Notes: generated by a model not told the origin, from the sequence alone. A stretch of DNA of 64,000 nt from Methylobacillus flagellatus (GCF_005502435.1 NZ_SCOU01000002.1:248001-312000), one strand, 5' to 3'. Positions 24,864 to 36,084 are shown, counted from the first letter of the stretch. Numbers and translations: made by a program.

Positions 24864-25799
24864 ATGGCGGAAGACGCACGTCCCATCATCGTCAAGCGCA
24901 TCAAGCGCACCGCCGCTGGTCATCATGGCGGCGCCTGGAAGATCGCTTATGCTGACTTTGTCACCGCGATGATGGCCTTTTTCCTGCTGATGTGGCTGCT
25001 GGGCTCCACCACGCGCGGTGATCTGGAAGGCATCGCCGAATACTTCAAGACCCCGCTGCAAACCGCCATGAGTGGCGGGCAATCCTCCGGTACCAGTGCC
25101 ATCGTCATCAAGGGCGGCGGCAAGGATGTCACCAAAAAGGACGGTCAGGTACGCAAGACCGATTCCGACGTCAAGATCAAAAAGACCGACATGAAAGCCG
25201 CGCAAGCCGAGCTGGAACGGCTGGAGAACGAGCGCCTGCAGCAGCTCAAGCGCAAGATCGAGCAGGCCATCGATGCCAGCCCCACGCTGCGCCAGTTCAA
25301 GAACCAGCTGTTGATCGACATCACCAGCGAAGGTTTGCGTATCCAGATCGTGGATGAGCAGAACCGGCCCATGTTCGCTTCTGCCAAGGCCGAGTTGCAG
25401 CCCTATGCACGCGAGATCCTCACCGAGATCGGCCAGATGCTCAACGGCCTGCCCAACAAGATCAGCCTGTCCGGCCACACCGACGCGGTGGCTTATGCCA
25501 ACGGCGAGAAGGGCTATAGCAACTGGGAGCTGTCCGCAGACCGCGCCAATGCCTCCCGCCGCGTGCTGGTCAAGGGCGGCATGGACGAGACCAAGCTGCT
25601 GCGCGTGGTGGGGCTGTCGTCCGCCGTGCTGTTCGACAAGGCCAACCCGCTCAATCCGGTCAACCGCCGCATCAGCATCATCATCATGAACAAAAAGGCC
25701 GAGCTGAACGCCATCGAAGACGCTTCCGCCATGCAGCTGCCTTCTGCCGAAGCTTTCGGTGATGCCTTTGCTGATGGCATGACCGTGCCAGCACCATGA
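24864..25799 (+). CDS. motB: Flagellar motor stator protein MotB
   Basis: 311 residues. The membrane helix contains the proton-carrying Asp in WKIAYADFVTAMMAFFLLMWLL. A long helical linker is followed by the OmpA-like peptidoglycan-binding domain (LSGHTDAVAYANG, NWELSADRANASRRVL). MotB anchors the stator to the cell wall. It starts two bases after motA, as expected for a coupled pair. Confidence 0.97.
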   Translation: MAEDARPIIVKRIKRTAAGHHGGAWKIAYADFVTAMMAFFLLMWLLGSTTRGDLEGIAEYFKTPLQTAMSGGQSSGTSAIVIKGGGKDVTKKDGQVRKTDSDVKIKKTDMKAAQAELERLENERLQQLKRKIEQAIDASPTLRQFKNQLLIDITSEGLRIQIVDEQNRPMFASAKAELQPYAREILTEIGQMLNGLPNKISLSGHTDAVAYANGEKGYSNWELSADRANASRRVLVKGGMDETKLLRVVGLSSAVLFDKANPLNPVNRRISIIIMNKKAELNAIEDASAMQLPSAEAFGDAFADGMTVPAP

Positions 25800-25864
25800 A
25801 ACAGCCGGTGTTTCGCCTTCTTATCCTCCGATTGCCCTAAGCCCGGTGCGGATATTCTGACTCC

Positions 25865-26407
25865 ATGAACCCCATGCCCGTACAAGCCTTGAAACAGTTG
25901 CTGACCGGTGTCTCCGGTCACGGCAACCAGCACCTCAGTGAAGTGGAGGCAGACCTGCAGCAGACCGCGCTATTGCTGAGCGAGGCCATCGAAACGCTGT
26001 CGGCCAGCTTCAACGCTATCCACGCCGCTGTGGCAGCACAACAGCTGGCGCTGGACCAGTTGCTGGCGGCACAAGGTGTGCAGGCCGAAGCTGCCCAGCC
26101 CTTGCTGCAGCTGCGCGAAGAGATCGGCGCACAAGTGGGCAGCGCGATCACCGCCATGCAGTTCCAGGACATGACCAGCCAGCTCATAGGCCGCATGCTG
26201 AAACGCATCGACGGCCTGCGCGACCTGCTCGCGCCGCTGGAGAACGGCCAGACGGCGATGCCACGCGCTGACCAGCACGAAGCGCTGAGCCTGCTGCTGC
26301 ACGACATGCACGCACGTGTGCGCGACAAGAGTCAGGCACTCAATGGTGGCCTGCGACAGTCCGTGAAACAGCAACACATGGCCAGTGGCGATGTGGAGCT
26401 GTTCTAA
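25865..26407 (+). CDS. Short CheZ-like chemotaxis protein
   Basis: 180 residues, helical throughout. It contains ITAMQFQDMTSQLIGRML, where D102 and Q106 match the DxxxQ catalytic motif with which CheZ dephosphorylates CheY. The C-terminus ends GDVELF. It lies directly before a cheY and is distinct from the longer cheZ at 38905. The family name is an inference from the motif and position; similarity outside the motif is low. The C-terminal VELF is shared with CheD in this window. Confidence 0.55.
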   Translation: MNPMPVQALKQLLTGVSGHGNQHLSEVEADLQQTALLLSEAIETLSASFNAIHAAVAAQQLALDQLLAAQGVQAEAAQPLLQLREEIGAQVGSAITAMQFQDMTSQLIGRMLKRIDGLRDLLAPLENGQTAMPRADQHEALSLLLHDMHARVRDKSQALNGGLRQSVKQQHMASGDVELF

Positions 26408-26460
26408 AGCGCCACACCACACCAACCGATAACGATGCATACCCTCAGGAAGAAACAACA

Positions 26461-26826
26461 ATGGCAAAAACGATTTTAACCGTCGACGACTCCGGTTCGC
26501 TGCGCGCCATGGTGGCGTTCAGTCTCAAGGCGGCGGGTTATCAGGTGGTGGAGGCCGTGGATGGTCAGGATGGCTTGAGCAAGGCCAAGGAGAAGACCGT
26601 GGACCTGGTGCTCACCGACCAGAACATGCCCATCATGGACGGCCTCACGCTGATCCGTCATCTGCGCGGCCTGGGCTCTTATCAGAAAGTGCCCATCCTG
26701 ATGCTGACCACCGAATCCAGCGACGAGATGAAAGCCAAGGGCAAGGCCGCCGGTGCCAACGGCTGGCTGGTCAAACCGTTCGATCCCAAGCGCTTGATCG
26801 AAGTGGTACAGAAAGTGATCGGCTGA
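26461..26826 (+). CDS. cheY: Chemotaxis response regulator CheY (first copy)
   Basis: 121 residues, a single receiver domain. D9/D10, the phospho-acceptor D53 (LVLTDQNMPIMDG), Thr in MLTTES and Lys in LVKPFD are all present. It lies between the short CheZ-like gene and cheA, with an AGGAAG ribosome site. It differs from the second CheY (38504) over most of its length, so the two probably have different targets or roles, e.g. phosphate sink versus motor binding. Confidence 0.9.
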   Translation: MAKTILTVDDSGSLRAMVAFSLKAAGYQVVEAVDGQDGLSKAKEKTVDLVLTDQNMPIMDGLTLIRHLRGLGSYQKVPILMLTTESSDEMKAKGKAAGANGWLVKPFDPKRLIEVVQKVIG

Positions 26827-26863
26827 CGATGCCTGCCTATCCAATCGACACAGGAGGCCGGTC

Positions 26864-29155
26864 ATGAGCATCGACATGAGCCAGTTCTACGAAGTGTTCT
26901 TCGACGAATCGGACGAGTTGCTGGCCGAGGCCGAGCATCTGCTGCTGGGCCTGGATATCCAAAGCCCGGACATGGAAGACCTCAACGCCATCTTCCGCGC
27001 AGCGCACTCCATCAAGGGTGGCGCGGCTACCTTCGGCATGATGGACATGGCCGAGATCACCCACGTGCTGGAGAACCTGCTGGACAAGATCCGCAAGCAG
27101 GAGATGGCACTCACTGCCGAACATGTGGATGCCTTCCTTGCCGCCAAGGACGTGCTCAAGATGCAGCTGGATGGCCACAGGCTTGCCACGGCGGTGGACG
27201 CCGAGCAGGTGGCTGACGTGACCATGATGCTGAAAGGCCTGTCGGAAGGGGTGGCGATCGCGCCGGTGCCCACCCTGACCGCCCCCGTCGCTGTGCCAGT
27301 CGCGCCAACTGCCGCTGCCGTCAGCGCGGTTGCGCCCGCAGGTCTGACGCGCTTCTGTCTTGATCTGCCTGCACTCAATGAACGTGATGACCGCAACCTG
27401 CGTGACGAACTGGGGCTGCTGGGCAGCGTGAGCCAGCGTGTGCTGGCCGATGGCCGCAGCCAGTGGCTGCTGGATACCGATTCCAGCGCCGATGACATCC
27501 TGTCCATCTGCTCTTTCGTCATCGATGTGGATCAGATGCGGGTCAGCAGCGAGGACACAGCGCCGCTTGAGGCTGTCGCTGCAGCAGCACAGAACAACAT
27601 CGAAGCCCGCATGGAAGCCAGCCCGGATACCAGAACCAAGTCGGGTGTGGAGGTGCAGGAAGAGATGGGTTATGGCCTGTTCGAAACGCTGGAGCAGGAC
27701 AAGGTGGAAGAGGGCTATGGCTTCTTTGCGCCGTTCACCCCGCATCCGGATGCGGTGGTCGCCACCATGATAGGCGATGAAACTCCATTGTCAGCCGCAG
27801 TCGAGGCAGCGCAACGCACAACGCAGCAGGCAGAAACAAGCACTGAGAGAAGCACTGAAAAAAGTATAGCCAAGCTCAGCGACAAGCCGGTCAAAAAGGA
27901 CAACGAAAAAGCGGCATCGACCGCAGAGACCACCTCCATCCGCGTGGGGGTGGAAAAGGTGGATCAGCTCATCAACCTGGTGGGCGAACTGGTGATCACG
28001 CAAGCCATGATAGAGCAGCGCATCGCGGCACTGGATCCGGTGCAGCATGAGCGTCTGGTCAACAGTGCCGGCCAACTCATGCGCAACACGCGTGACCTGC
28101 AGGAAGCGGTGATGTCCATCCGCATGATGCCCATGGATTTCGTGTTCTCGCGCTTTCCGCGCATGGTGCGCGACCTGGCGGGCAAGCTGGGCAAGAAGGT
28201 GGAGCTGGTCACCCAGGGGGCCAGCACCGAGCTGGACAAGGGTCTGATCGAACGCATCGTGGACCCGCTCACGCATCTGGTGCGCAACAGCGTGGATCAT
28301 GGCATCGAGCTGCCCGAGCAGCGCCGTGCACGCGGCAAGAGCGAGACCGGGCAACTGACCCTGTCGGCAGCGCACAAGGGCGGCAGCATCGTCATCGAAG
28401 TCACTGACGATGGCGCTGGCCTCAACCGTGAACGCCTGCTCGCCAAAGCGCAGCAGAACGGCTTGCCGGTCAGCGAGAACATGAGCGATGCCGAGGTGTA
28501 TCAGCTGATTTTCGCGCCCGGGTTCTCCACCGCAGAGGCGGTCACCGATGTGTCCGGCCGTGGCGTGGGCATGGACGTGGTCAAGCGCAACATCACCGCC
28601 ATGAACGGCACGGTGGAGATCCGCTCCGTGCCTGGCTGGGGTACCACCATCTCCATCGCGCTGCCACTGACGCTGGCCATCCTGGATGGCATGTCGGTGT
28701 CGCTGGGCAGCAATATCTATGTGATCCCGCTCAACCTCATCGTGGAGACCCTGCAGCCACGTACGCAGGACATCAAGACCGTGACCGGCGAAGGCCGCAT
28801 GGTGCATGTGCGCGGCGAATACCTGCCCATCATCGCGCTGCACAGCCTGTTCAACCATGACACGGACATCACCGACCCGACCCAGGGCGTGCTGGTGCTG
28901 ATCGAGGCCGAAGGCCGCAAATCGGCATTGTTCGTGGACGGTCTGGTCGGCCAGCAGCAGGTGGTCATCAAGAGCCTGGAAACCAACTACCGCCGTGTAC
29001 GCGGCATCTCCGGCGCCACCATCATGGGCGATGGCTCGGTGGCGCTGATCCTGGACGTGCCCGCCATCATCCAGATGGGCCAGAGCCATAACTACATCAC
29101 CGGCGCTGCGGCCTATGCCAGCAGGCCACCACAGACCAAGGAGTACACGCAATGA
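26864..29155 (+). CDS. cheA: Chemotaxis histidine kinase CheA
   Basis: 763 residues. The P1 phospho-transfer domain has H48 in [16 protein letters not shown] variable linker region with a CheY-binding-like part spans about 150-235, followed by a Glu/Thr-rich linker. The dimerisation helix pair starts near 355 ([18 protein letters not shown]), the kinase domain has its N box near 470 ([12 protein letters not shown]) and G boxes near 565 ([12 protein letters not shown]), and the CheW-like P5 domain runs from about 609. CheA phosphorylates CheY and CheB. It overlaps cheW by four bases. Confidence 0.97.
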   Translation: MSIDMSQFYEVFFDESDELLAEAEHLLLGLDIQSPDMEDLNAIFRAAHSIKGGAATFGMMDMAEITHVLENLLDKIRKQEMALTAEHVDAFLAAKDVLKMQLDGHRLATAVDAEQVADVTMMLKGLSEGVAIAPVPTLTAPVAVPVAPTAAAVSAVAPAGLTRFCLDLPALNERDDRNLRDELGLLGSVSQRVLADGRSQWLLDTDSSADDILSICSFVIDVDQMRVSSEDTAPLEAVAAAAQNNIEARMEASPDTRTKSGVEVQEEMGYGLFETLEQDKVEEGYGFFAPFTPHPDAVVATMIGDETPLSAAVEAAQRTTQQAETSTERSTEKSIAKLSDKPVKKDNEKAASTAETTSIRVGVEKVDQLINLVGELVITQAMIEQRIAALDPVQHERLVNSAGQLMRNTRDLQEAVMSIRMMPMDFVFSRFPRMVRDLAGKLGKKVELVTQGASTELDKGLIERIVDPLTHLVRNSVDHGIELPEQRRARGKSETGQLTLSAAHKGGSIVIEVTDDGAGLNRERLLAKAQQNGLPVSENMSDAEVYQLIFAPGFSTAEAVTDVSGRGVGMDVVKRNITAMNGTVEIRSVPGWGTTISIALPLTLAILDGMSVSLGSNIYVIPLNLIVETLQPRTQDIKTVTGEGRMVHVRGEYLPIIALHSLFNHDTDITDPTQGVLVLIEAEGRKSALFVDGLVGQQQVVIKSLETNYRRVRGISGATIMGDGSVALILDVPAIIQMGQSHNYITGAAAYASRPPQTKEYTQ

Positions 29156-29652
29156 CCGCCACCAGCATGGCAACTGCTGCCAGCACCACGCCCAGTGTCG
29201 CGGGCGAATACCTGACCTTTGTGCTCGGGGAAGAATCCTACGGCATCGAGATCCTCAAGGTGCAGGAGATCCGTGGTTACGACACCGTGACCAAGATCGC
29301 CAACACGCCAGCGTTCATCAAGGGCGTGGTCAATCTGCGTGGCCGCATCGTCCCCATCGTGGACCTGCGCATCAAATTCAATCTCGGCAAAATCGAGTAC
29401 GACGAATTCACCGTGGTCATCATCCTCAACCTGGGCGGTCGCGTGGTCGGCATCGTGGTGGACGGTGTCTCCGACGTGATGGCCCTGCAACAAGAACACA
29501 TCCGCAATGTGCCAGAACTGGTCAGCAGCATCGACACCCAGTACATCCTGGGGCTGGCCACGGTGGAAGAACGCATGCTGATTCTGGTGGACATCGAACG
29601 ACTGATGGGCAGCCAGGAAATGGAATTGCTCGACAGCGTGACGGTGCATTGA
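29152..29652 (+). CDS. cheW: Chemotaxis coupling protein CheW
   Basis: 166 residues. The family pattern is clear: [53 protein letters not shown] and [11 protein letters not shown]. CheW links receptors to CheA. It starts inside the last codons of cheA (ATGA), so it is translated with it. Confidence 0.98.
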   Translation: MTATSMATAASTTPSVAGEYLTFVLGEESYGIEILKVQEIRGYDTVTKIANTPAFIKGVVNLRGRIVPIVDLRIKFNLGKIEYDEFTVVIILNLGGRVVGIVVDGVSDVMALQQEHIRNVPELVSSIDTQYILGLATVEERMLILVDIERLMGSQEMELLDSVTVH

Positions 29653-29674
29653 GCCGCCCTTAAGGAGAAACGCC

Positions 29675-29758
29675 ATGAACACCATGCATCACCTGCTGAA
29701 CGCTATCCGCTACGCGCTGGTGCTATGGGCTTCATGGCTGGCGGCTTACCCGATTTAA
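29675..29758 (+). CDS. Possible 27-residue membrane microprotein
   Basis: A frame beginning at ATG 29675 with an ideal AAGGAG ribosome site seven bases upstream encodes 27 residues ending TAA. It has a basic/polar head (MNTMHHLLNAIRYA) and a hydrophobic tail (LVLWASWLAAYPI), consistent with one membrane helix. It lies between cheW and a chemoreceptor. Coding is plausible from the ribosome site and composition, but no homologue is known to me and a chance frame cannot be excluded. Confidence 0.4.
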   Translation: MNTMHHLLNAIRYALVLWASWLAAYPI

Positions 29759-29800
29759 CCCCGATTTCAATCAAGAACCAGAATCTCAGGAGTGTGTGCC

Positions 29801-32395
29801 ATGTTTGAACAACTATTCAATCGCAAAGCCAAAAATGCCCAACTGGCCGTCAAGGGCGCGCTCGATCACAGCTCGGTCGCCGTGATGATGGTGGATCGAG
29901 ACTTTATGGTGACCTACGTCAATGAATCGACCAGGCAGCTGTTTACCGATGCCAAAGAGCACTTCAGCGCGGCATTCCCGGGCTTTGAGGCGGACAAGAT
30001 CGTCGGTACCTGTATCGACATCTTCCACCGCAACCCGGCCCATCAGCGCCAGATGCTGGCCAACCCGGCCAATCTGCCTTTCAACACCGATATCCGCGTC
30101 GGGCCCCTGACCATCCATCTGCATGTGACCGCCAGCTATGACAGCCAGCGCAACTACATCGGCAATGTGCTGGAATGGCGCGACGTCACCGAAGAGCGTC
30201 GCAACGAAGTGCTGAACAAGGACTATGCCGGACAACTGGCTGCCATCAGCAAGTATCAGGGGGTGATCGAGTTCACGCCGGACGGCAAGATCATCGCGGT
30301 CAATGACAACTTCCTGAATATTCTGGGCTATGCACGTCAGGAAGCGCTGGGTCAGCATCACAGCCAGTTTGTCGATGCCAGCTACCGTAACAGTGTGGAA
30401 TACCGCAGCTTCTGGGAGCGCCTGGGGCGCGGTGAGGCGGAGGCTGGGCAATACAAGCGCATCGCCAAGGATGGGCGCGAAGTGTGGCTGCAAGCTTCCT
30501 ATAACCCGATTTTGGATCAGCAGGGCAAGGTACAGAAGGTGGTCAAGTTCGCCAGCGATGTGACCGAAGAAAAGCTGCAGGCGCTGGATCAGGCCGGTCA
30601 GATGGAAGCGATCGCACGCTCACAGGGCGTGGTGGAGCTGGCCATGGACGGCACCATCACCAAAGCCAATGCCATCTATCTCAGCATTCTGGGTTACACC
30701 GAAGCCGAGATGGTGGGCAAGAACATCAATCAGTTCCGCGAGAGCACCCAGCAGAGCAATCAGGCGGACAGTGAATTCTGGGACAAGGTACGTCGCGGCG
30801 AACCGGTGGTCGGCCAGAACAAGCGCATCGGCAAGGGCGGCCGCGAGGTGTGGGTGCAAGCCGCCTACAACCCTATCCTCGATCTGAACGGCAAGCCGTA
30901 CAAACTGGTGGCCTTCGTCACAGACATCACCACTGAAAAAGTGGCCATGCTGGATAAAGAGAACCAGCTGCAGGCCATCAGCCAGAATCAGGGCGTGATT
31001 GAGTTCACGCCGGATGGCAAGGTGACCGCCATCAATGACAACTTCCTCAACATCATGGGCTACACCCGCAGCGAAGCCATCGGTCAGCATCACAGTGTGT
31101 TCGTAGACCCTGCTTACCGCAGCAGCCCGGACTATCGCCTATTCTGGGAGAACTTGGGCCGTGGTGAGTACGACGCAGGTCAGTACAAGCGCATCGCCAA
31201 GGGTGGACGTGAAGTCTGGCTGCAGGCCTCTTACAACCCTATCCTGGACCTGAACGGCAAGGTGGTGAAGGTGGTGAAGTATGCCAGTGAGATCACCGCG
31301 CAGATCGCAGCGCAGCTCGCGCTTGCCAATGCCGTGAAGGAGACGCAGGAGGTGGTCACGGCGGCCAAGGCCGGTGACCTGACCATGCGCATCTCGCTGG
31401 CTGACAAGAGCGGTGACATCGTCAACCTGTGCGAAGGCGTCAATGCGCTGGTGACCGCCACAGCGGACATCATCACCCAGATCAAGGAAGCGGGCGACAC
31501 CATCAACACGGCGGCGAACGAGATAGCGGCGGGTAACAACGACCTGTCGCAGCGCACGGAAGAGCAGGCCTCTAGCCTGGAAGAGACGGCATCCAGCATG
31601 GAAGAACTGGCTTCGACGGTGAAGCAGAACGCGGAGAACGCCAGGCAGGCCAATCAGCTGGCATCGGCGGCCTCTGGTGTGGCGGTACGGGGTGGCCAGG
31701 TGGTGAGCGAAGTGGTGCTGACCATGAGCGGTATCTCGGACAGCTCGCGCAAGATCGAAGACATCATCAGCGTGATCGACGGCATCGCCTTCCAGACCAA
31801 CATCCTGGCGCTGAATGCGGCAGTGGAAGCGGCGCGTGCGGGTGAGCAGGGCCGTGGTTTTGCGGTGGTGGCGGGTGAAGTACGCAATCTGGCGCAGCGT
31901 TCAGCGGCGGCGGCGAAGGAGATCAAGCAACTGATCTCGGATTCGGTGGAGAAGGTACAAGGCGGCACCAAGCTGGTGGAAGAAGCGGGCAAGACCATGG
32001 ACGAGATCGTGACGTCGGTGAAGCGCGTGACGGACATCATGGGCGAGATCGCGGCGGCATCTGCGGAGCAGAGTTCGGGCATCGAGCAGGTGAACAGTGC
32101 GGTGACGCAGATGGACGAGGTGACGCAGCAGAACGCGGCCCTGGTGGAAGAGGCAGCGGCAGCGGCGGAATCGCTGGTGGAGCAGGCCAACCAGCTGATG
32201 GATGCGGTCAGCGTGTTCAAGGTGGATGGTATGGCAGATGGCATGTCCGGGATGAGGAGCAGCACTTCGGTGGCCAGCATCAAATCCCCGGCCCGCAAGC
32301 CTGCCAAAGCCGCGCCAGTCAGGTCAGCCTCGGCCAAGGCGGTGAAAGCCAGTGCCCGTACTGGCACCAACGACAGCGAGTGGGAAGAGTTCTAG
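29801..32395 (+). CDS. Cytoplasmic chemoreceptor with multiple PAS domains
   Basis: 864 residues from ATG 29801 (AGGAG ribosome site; a GTG nine bases earlier is less likely). No membrane helix is present. A first PAS-like region (about 20-130) is followed by three similar PAS domains (about 145-255, 265-375, 385-495), the first and third being almost alike ([11 protein letters not shown]). Then come a HAMP-like linker and the MCP signalling domain with its conserved hairpin tip. The protein ends SEWEEF, matching the xWxxF tether that binds CheR/CheB. Redox or energy sensing, as in Aer, is likely but the ligand is unknown. Confidence 0.92.
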   Translation: MFEQLFNRKAKNAQLAVKGALDHSSVAVMMVDRDFMVTYVNESTRQLFTDAKEHFSAAFPGFEADKIVGTCIDIFHRNPAHQRQMLANPANLPFNTDIRVGPLTIHLHVTASYDSQRNYIGNVLEWRDVTEERRNEVLNKDYAGQLAAISKYQGVIEFTPDGKIIAVNDNFLNILGYARQEALGQHHSQFVDASYRNSVEYRSFWERLGRGEAEAGQYKRIAKDGREVWLQASYNPILDQQGKVQKVVKFASDVTEEKLQALDQAGQMEAIARSQGVVELAMDGTITKANAIYLSILGYTEAEMVGKNINQFRESTQQSNQADSEFWDKVRRGEPVVGQNKRIGKGGREVWVQAAYNPILDLNGKPYKLVAFVTDITTEKVAMLDKENQLQAISQNQGVIEFTPDGKVTAINDNFLNIMGYTRSEAIGQHHSVFVDPAYRSSPDYRLFWENLGRGEYDAGQYKRIAKGGREVWLQASYNPILDLNGKVVKVVKYASEITAQIAAQLALANAVKETQEVVTAAKAGDLTMRISLADKSGDIVNLCEGVNALVTATADIITQIKEAGDTINTAANEIAAGNNDLSQRTEEQASSLEETASSMEELASTVKQNAENARQANQLASAASGVAVRGGQVVSEVVLTMSGISDSSRKIEDIISVIDGIAFQTNILALNAAVEAARAGEQGRGFAVVAGEVRNLAQRSAAAAKEIKQLISDSVEKVQGGTKLVEEAGKTMDEIVTSVKRVTDIMGEIAAASAEQSSGIEQVNSAVTQMDEVTQQNAALVEEAAAAAESLVEQANQLMDAVSVFKVDGMADGMSGMRSSTSVASIKSPARKPAKAAPVRSASAKAVKASARTGTNDSEWEEF
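31502..32242 (+). repeat. 741-bp segment nearly identical to 34270-35010
   Basis: The DNA encoding the MCP signalling domain here and in the next receptor differs at only three positions that I can find. This reaches beyond what protein constraint would need, as synonymous sites are also identical. It points to recent duplication or gene conversion. Confidence 0.95.
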
Positions 32396-32426
32396 ATGCG
32401 GCCCTAATCCGGGCCTAGAGACTGGC

Positions 32427-32457
32427 CCGGTCATCAACTACGCAGCACGATGACCGG
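32427..32457. terminator. Hairpin between the two chemoreceptor genes
   Basis: CCGGTCATC (32427-32435) and GATGACCGG (32449-32457) form a perfect 9-bp stem with a 13-base loop, 32 bases after the first receptor stop. There is no T-run, so it could be a weak terminator or an mRNA-processing stem. Confidence 0.4.
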
Positions 32458-32514
32458 CCCGCCTCATCTCATCAATCATCAAGCATCAATAAAAACAGCA
32501 AGGTGGAGAAAACA

Positions 32515-35082
32515 ATGTCGGTCAGCAAGCGCATTTATGCCCTGATTGTCCTGGCGAGCCTGGGCTTTGTCGCCATGACAGGGTTCAGCTACTTCCAGAC
32601 CAAACGTGTGTTCGAAGGCGCCAACTACGCCAACGTCAGCAGCATGCCGCGCAACACGGCCTTGACCGCCTTGCAGCTGGATTTCAATACCCTGCGCATC
32701 CGCGTCTCGCGTCACATGCTGTATACCGAGGCAGCCGACAAGCAGGCCACGGAGCTGGAGATCAGTGCTTTGCAGCAGAAGCTGGCACAAGATCTGGCCA
32801 CTTATCGCCCGCTCATCAGCTCGGAGCAGGAGCGCGTGATGATGGCCGAAGTGACGCGCTGGATAGGTGATTACTACGGCAAGATGGAGGCCATCCTGGA
32901 AGCCTCGCGTCAGAACGCGTTCGACCTGGCACGTGAGCGCTATATCGAGATCGGCAGCACTGCCAATCAGGCTAATCAGGCCATCCACCGTTTCAGCGAG
33001 CATAACCGCGCACTTGGCTTGCAGCATGCCAGGCTGGCTGAGCGCGCCTATGAGGAGGCCAAGCTGACCTCCTTGCTGGTGAGTGTGGTGATGACGCTGA
33101 CCCTGATCGTGTTCGGTCTGTATCTGCTGCGCAAGTTGCTGGCCCAGCTGGGTGGTGAACCCAGTGCGGCGGTGACGGTGGCCAACCGTATCGCGGCTGG
33201 CCAACTGGATACCCCCATCAGCTTGCGTGCAGGCGATCAGCACAGCTTGCTGGCGGCCATGCACAAGATGCAGGCCACCCTGCAGGCGGTGATCGCCGAG
33301 CAGACCGAGGTGATGCGCCAGAACCGCCAGGGCAATACGGCGGCACGCATCGCCAGTGACCAGTACCATGGCAGCTACCGTGCCATGGCCATGCAGGTCA
33401 ATCAGATGGCAGACAGCCAGCAAGCGCTGCTGCACAAGGTGACGGCCTGTCTGGGCCAGTTTGCGGTAGGCGATTTCGATGCCCCGCTGGAAACCTTCCC
33501 CGGCGAGCTGGCCTTCATCAATGAAGGCGTGGAAGGGCTGCGTCACAACATCAAGAGCCTGCTGGCGGATATGCAGGCATTGTCCGCGCAGCATCAGGCC
33601 GGTGAAGTGGATAGCCGCATCGCCGCCGACCGCTATGCCGGTGAGTACCAGCGCATGGCGCAAGGTGTCAACGAGATGGTGGCCGTGCATATCGCACTCA
33701 ACCAAAAAGTCATGGCCTGTGTGCAGGGCTTCGGCAACGGCGTGTTCGACACGCCACTGGAAAGCTTCCCTGGCCAGCTGGCCAGCATCAACCGTTCCAT
33801 CGAAAAGGTGCGCGGCAACCTCAAGGGTGTGGTCGATTCCATCCACTGGGTCAGCAGCGAGCACGAAAAGGGCGAGATCGAACAACAGCTGCATCACCAT
33901 CTGTTCAAGGGGGATTACGCCGTGCTCATGAAGAGCATCAACGACATGGTGCAAGGCCACATCGATCTCAACCGCAAGGCCATGGCTTGTGTGGCCGAGT
34001 TCGGTGCCGGTAATTTCGATGCCCCGCTGGAAACCTTCCCGGGCAAGAAAGCGTTCATCAACGACACCATCGAGCAGGTGCGTGGCAACCTCAAGCGCCT
34101 GGCGGCCGATGCGCAGATGCTGTCCGAAGCCGCCGCCTCGGGGGATGTCATGGTGCGTGCCGATGCGGGCCGCCATGAAGGCGATTTCCGCCGCATCGTG
34201 GACATCATCAACAACACCTTGCAGCTCATCGTGGAACCCATCGTGCTGATGAAAGACGCGGCCCAGCAGATCAACACGGCGGCGAACGAGATCGCGGCGG
34301 GTAACAACGACCTGTCGCAGCGCACGGAAGAGCAGGCCTCTAGCCTGGAAGAGACGGCATCCAGCATGGAAGAACTGGCTTCGACGGTGAAGCAGAACGC
34401 GGAGAACGCCAGGCAGGCCAATCAGCTGGCATCGGCGGCCTCTGGTGTGGCGGTACGGGGTGGCCAGGTGGTGAGCGAAGTGGTGCTGACCATGAGCGGT
34501 ATCTCGGACAGCTCGCGCAAGATCGAAGACATCATCAGCGTGATCGACGGCATCGCCTTCCAGACCAACATCCTGGCGCTGAATGCGGCAGTGGAAGCGG
34601 CGCGTGCGGGTGAGCAGGGCCGTGGTTTTGCGGTGGTGGCGGGTGAAGTACGCAATCTGGCGCAGCGTTCAGCGGCGGCGGCGAAGGAGATCAAGCAACT
34701 GATCTCGGATTCGGTGGAGAAGGTACAAGGCGGCACCAAGCTGGTGGAAGAAGCGGGCAAGACCATGGACGAGATCGTGACGTCGGTGAAGCGCGTGACG
34801 GACATCATGGGCGAGATCGCGGCGGCATCTGCGGAGCAGAGTTCGGGCATCGAGCAGGTGAACAGTGCGGTGACGCAGATGGACGAGGTGACGCAGCAGA
34901 ACGCGGCCCTGGTGGAAGAGGCAGCGGCAGCGGCGGAATCGCTGGTGGAGCAGGCCAACCAGTTGATGGATGCGGTCAGCGTGTTCAAGGTGGATGGCAT
35001 GGCAGATGGCAAGCTGAGCGGCAAGCTGAGCGGTATGGCGGAAAGCAACGCCGCCGCCCGACTGTCGCGGCATGCGGCCTAG
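32515..35082 (+). CDS. Membrane chemoreceptor with repeated HAMP-like modules
   Basis: 855 residues from ATG 32515 (GGAG ribosome site). A first membrane helix (about residues 8-28), a four-helix-type periplasmic region, and a second helix (about 185-205) are followed by a HAMP region. Then come at least three similar modules with a conserved [16 protein letters not shown] block, about 90-100 residues apart (near 325, 415 and 505), typical of tandem HAMP-like repeats. The MCP signalling domain is nearly identical to that of the preceding gene. No xWxxF tether is present (it ends RHAA), so adaptation may depend on the partner receptor. Confidence 0.93.
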   Translation: MSVSKRIYALIVLASLGFVAMTGFSYFQTKRVFEGANYANVSSMPRNTALTALQLDFNTLRIRVSRHMLYTEAADKQATELEISALQQKLAQDLATYRPLISSEQERVMMAEVTRWIGDYYGKMEAILEASRQNAFDLARERYIEIGSTANQANQAIHRFSEHNRALGLQHARLAERAYEEAKLTSLLVSVVMTLTLIVFGLYLLRKLLAQLGGEPSAAVTVANRIAAGQLDTPISLRAGDQHSLLAAMHKMQATLQAVIAEQTEVMRQNRQGNTAARIASDQYHGSYRAMAMQVNQMADSQQALLHKVTACLGQFAVGDFDAPLETFPGELAFINEGVEGLRHNIKSLLADMQALSAQHQAGEVDSRIAADRYAGEYQRMAQGVNEMVAVHIALNQKVMACVQGFGNGVFDTPLESFPGQLASINRSIEKVRGNLKGVVDSIHWVSSEHEKGEIEQQLHHHLFKGDYAVLMKSINDMVQGHIDLNRKAMACVAEFGAGNFDAPLETFPGKKAFINDTIEQVRGNLKRLAADAQMLSEAAASGDVMVRADAGRHEGDFRRIVDIINNTLQLIVEPIVLMKDAAQQINTAANEIAAGNNDLSQRTEEQASSLEETASSMEELASTVKQNAENARQANQLASAASGVAVRGGQVVSEVVLTMSGISDSSRKIEDIISVIDGIAFQTNILALNAAVEAARAGEQGRGFAVVAGEVRNLAQRSAAAAKEIKQLISDSVEKVQGGTKLVEEAGKTMDEIVTSVKRVTDIMGEIAAASAEQSSGIEQVNSAVTQMDEVTQQNAALVEEAAAAAESLVEQANQLMDAVSVFKVDGMADGKLSGKLSGMAESNAAARLSRHAA
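34270..35010 (+). repeat. 741-bp segment nearly identical to 31502-32242
   Basis: Second copy of the shared MCP signalling segment, at a constant offset of 2768 bases. Only three differences were found (near the start, and two near the end). Both copies are in frame. Confidence 0.95.
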
Positions 35083-35172
35083 GCCATCATCAGGCTGGCG
35101 TAGCGCGTACACAGGGCATATAGGCCCCGATCAAACACCGGCGTGAATGCGCGCTAGACCAGGAAAGCGACT

Positions 35173-36084
35173 ATGAGCAAGGCTTTACACATACGCGAAC
35201 GCGAATTCAGTTTCACCGAGCAGGATTTCCGCAAGATCTGCAAGCTGATCTATCAGCATGCCGGCATCTCGCTGTCCGACGCCAAGACCGACATGGTGTA
35301 TAGCCGCATCGCACGGCAGTTGCGGGCAGGCGGCTTCGACAGTTTCAGTGTCTACCTGGACCATCTGGAACGTCATGGCACCGCGGCTGACTGGCAGGCG
35401 TTCACCAATGCACTGACCACCAACCTCACTTCCTTCTTCCGCGAAGTGCATCATTTCCCCATCCTGATGCAGCACCTGCGCAGCGTGCAGACGCCCATCG
35501 AGCTATGGTGCTCGGCGGCCTCCACCGGTGAGGAACCCTATTCCATGGCCATTGCGGCGTGCGAGGCCTTCGGCACCCTGAAGCCGCCGGTACGCATCCT
35601 GGCCACCGATATCGACACCAATGTGCTGGCCACCGCCAGCCAGGGCGTGTACAGCGACGAGCGCATCGAAAACCTGTCCGAACAGCGCAAGAAGACCTAC
35701 TTCCTGCGCGGTAAAGGCAGTCAGGAGGGGCTGGTGCGCGTGCGTGAGGAGCTGCGCCAGTTGATCAGCTTCCGTCCGCTCAACCTGCTGGCCGAGCAGT
35801 GGGGGATACGTAGCCGCTTCGATGCCATCTTCTGCCGCAACGTGATGATCTATTTCGATAAACCCACGCAGTCGCAGATCCTCAACCGCTTTCCGGCGCT
35901 CATGAAACCCGATGCCCTGCTGTTCGCCGGGCATTCCGAGAACTTCATGTACGCCAGCAATGCGTTCCGCCTGCAAGGCAAGACCGTGTATGAACTGCGT
36001 GCCCAGCCCGGCAATGCGCTGCATACGCCACGGCCGCTGGGTTCACGCCTTGCCGTCGGCGCACATACTGGAGTCGCCAGATGA
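35173..36084 (+). CDS. cheR: Chemotaxis methyltransferase CheR
   Basis: 303 residues. The N-terminal helical domain (FTEQDFRKICKLIYQHAGISLSDAK) and the SAM-binding domain (ELWCSAASTGEEPYSMAIA; ILATDIDTNVLATA; FDAIFCRNVMIYFD) are complete. CheR methylates receptor glutamates using SAM. It overlaps cheD by four bases. Confidence 0.97.
   Translation: MSKALHIREREFSFTEQDFRKICKLIYQHAGISLSDAKTDMVYSRIARQLRAGGFDSFSVYLDHLERHGTAADWQAFTNALTTNLTSFFREVHHFPILMQHLRSVQTPIELWCSAASTGEEPYSMAIAACEAFGTLKPPVRILATDIDTNVLATASQGVYSDERIENLSEQRKKTYFLRGKGSQEGLVRVREELRQLISFRPLNLLAEQWGIRSRFDAIFCRNVMIYFDKPTQSQILNRFPALMKPDALLFAGHSENFMYASNAFRLQGKTVYELRAQPGNALHTPRPLGSRLAVGAHTGVAR

Noticed and set aside
27791-29173. 460-residue minus-strand frame opposite cheA
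   Set aside because: Antisense shadow of cheA with His/Gln/Asp-rich composition and no start signals.
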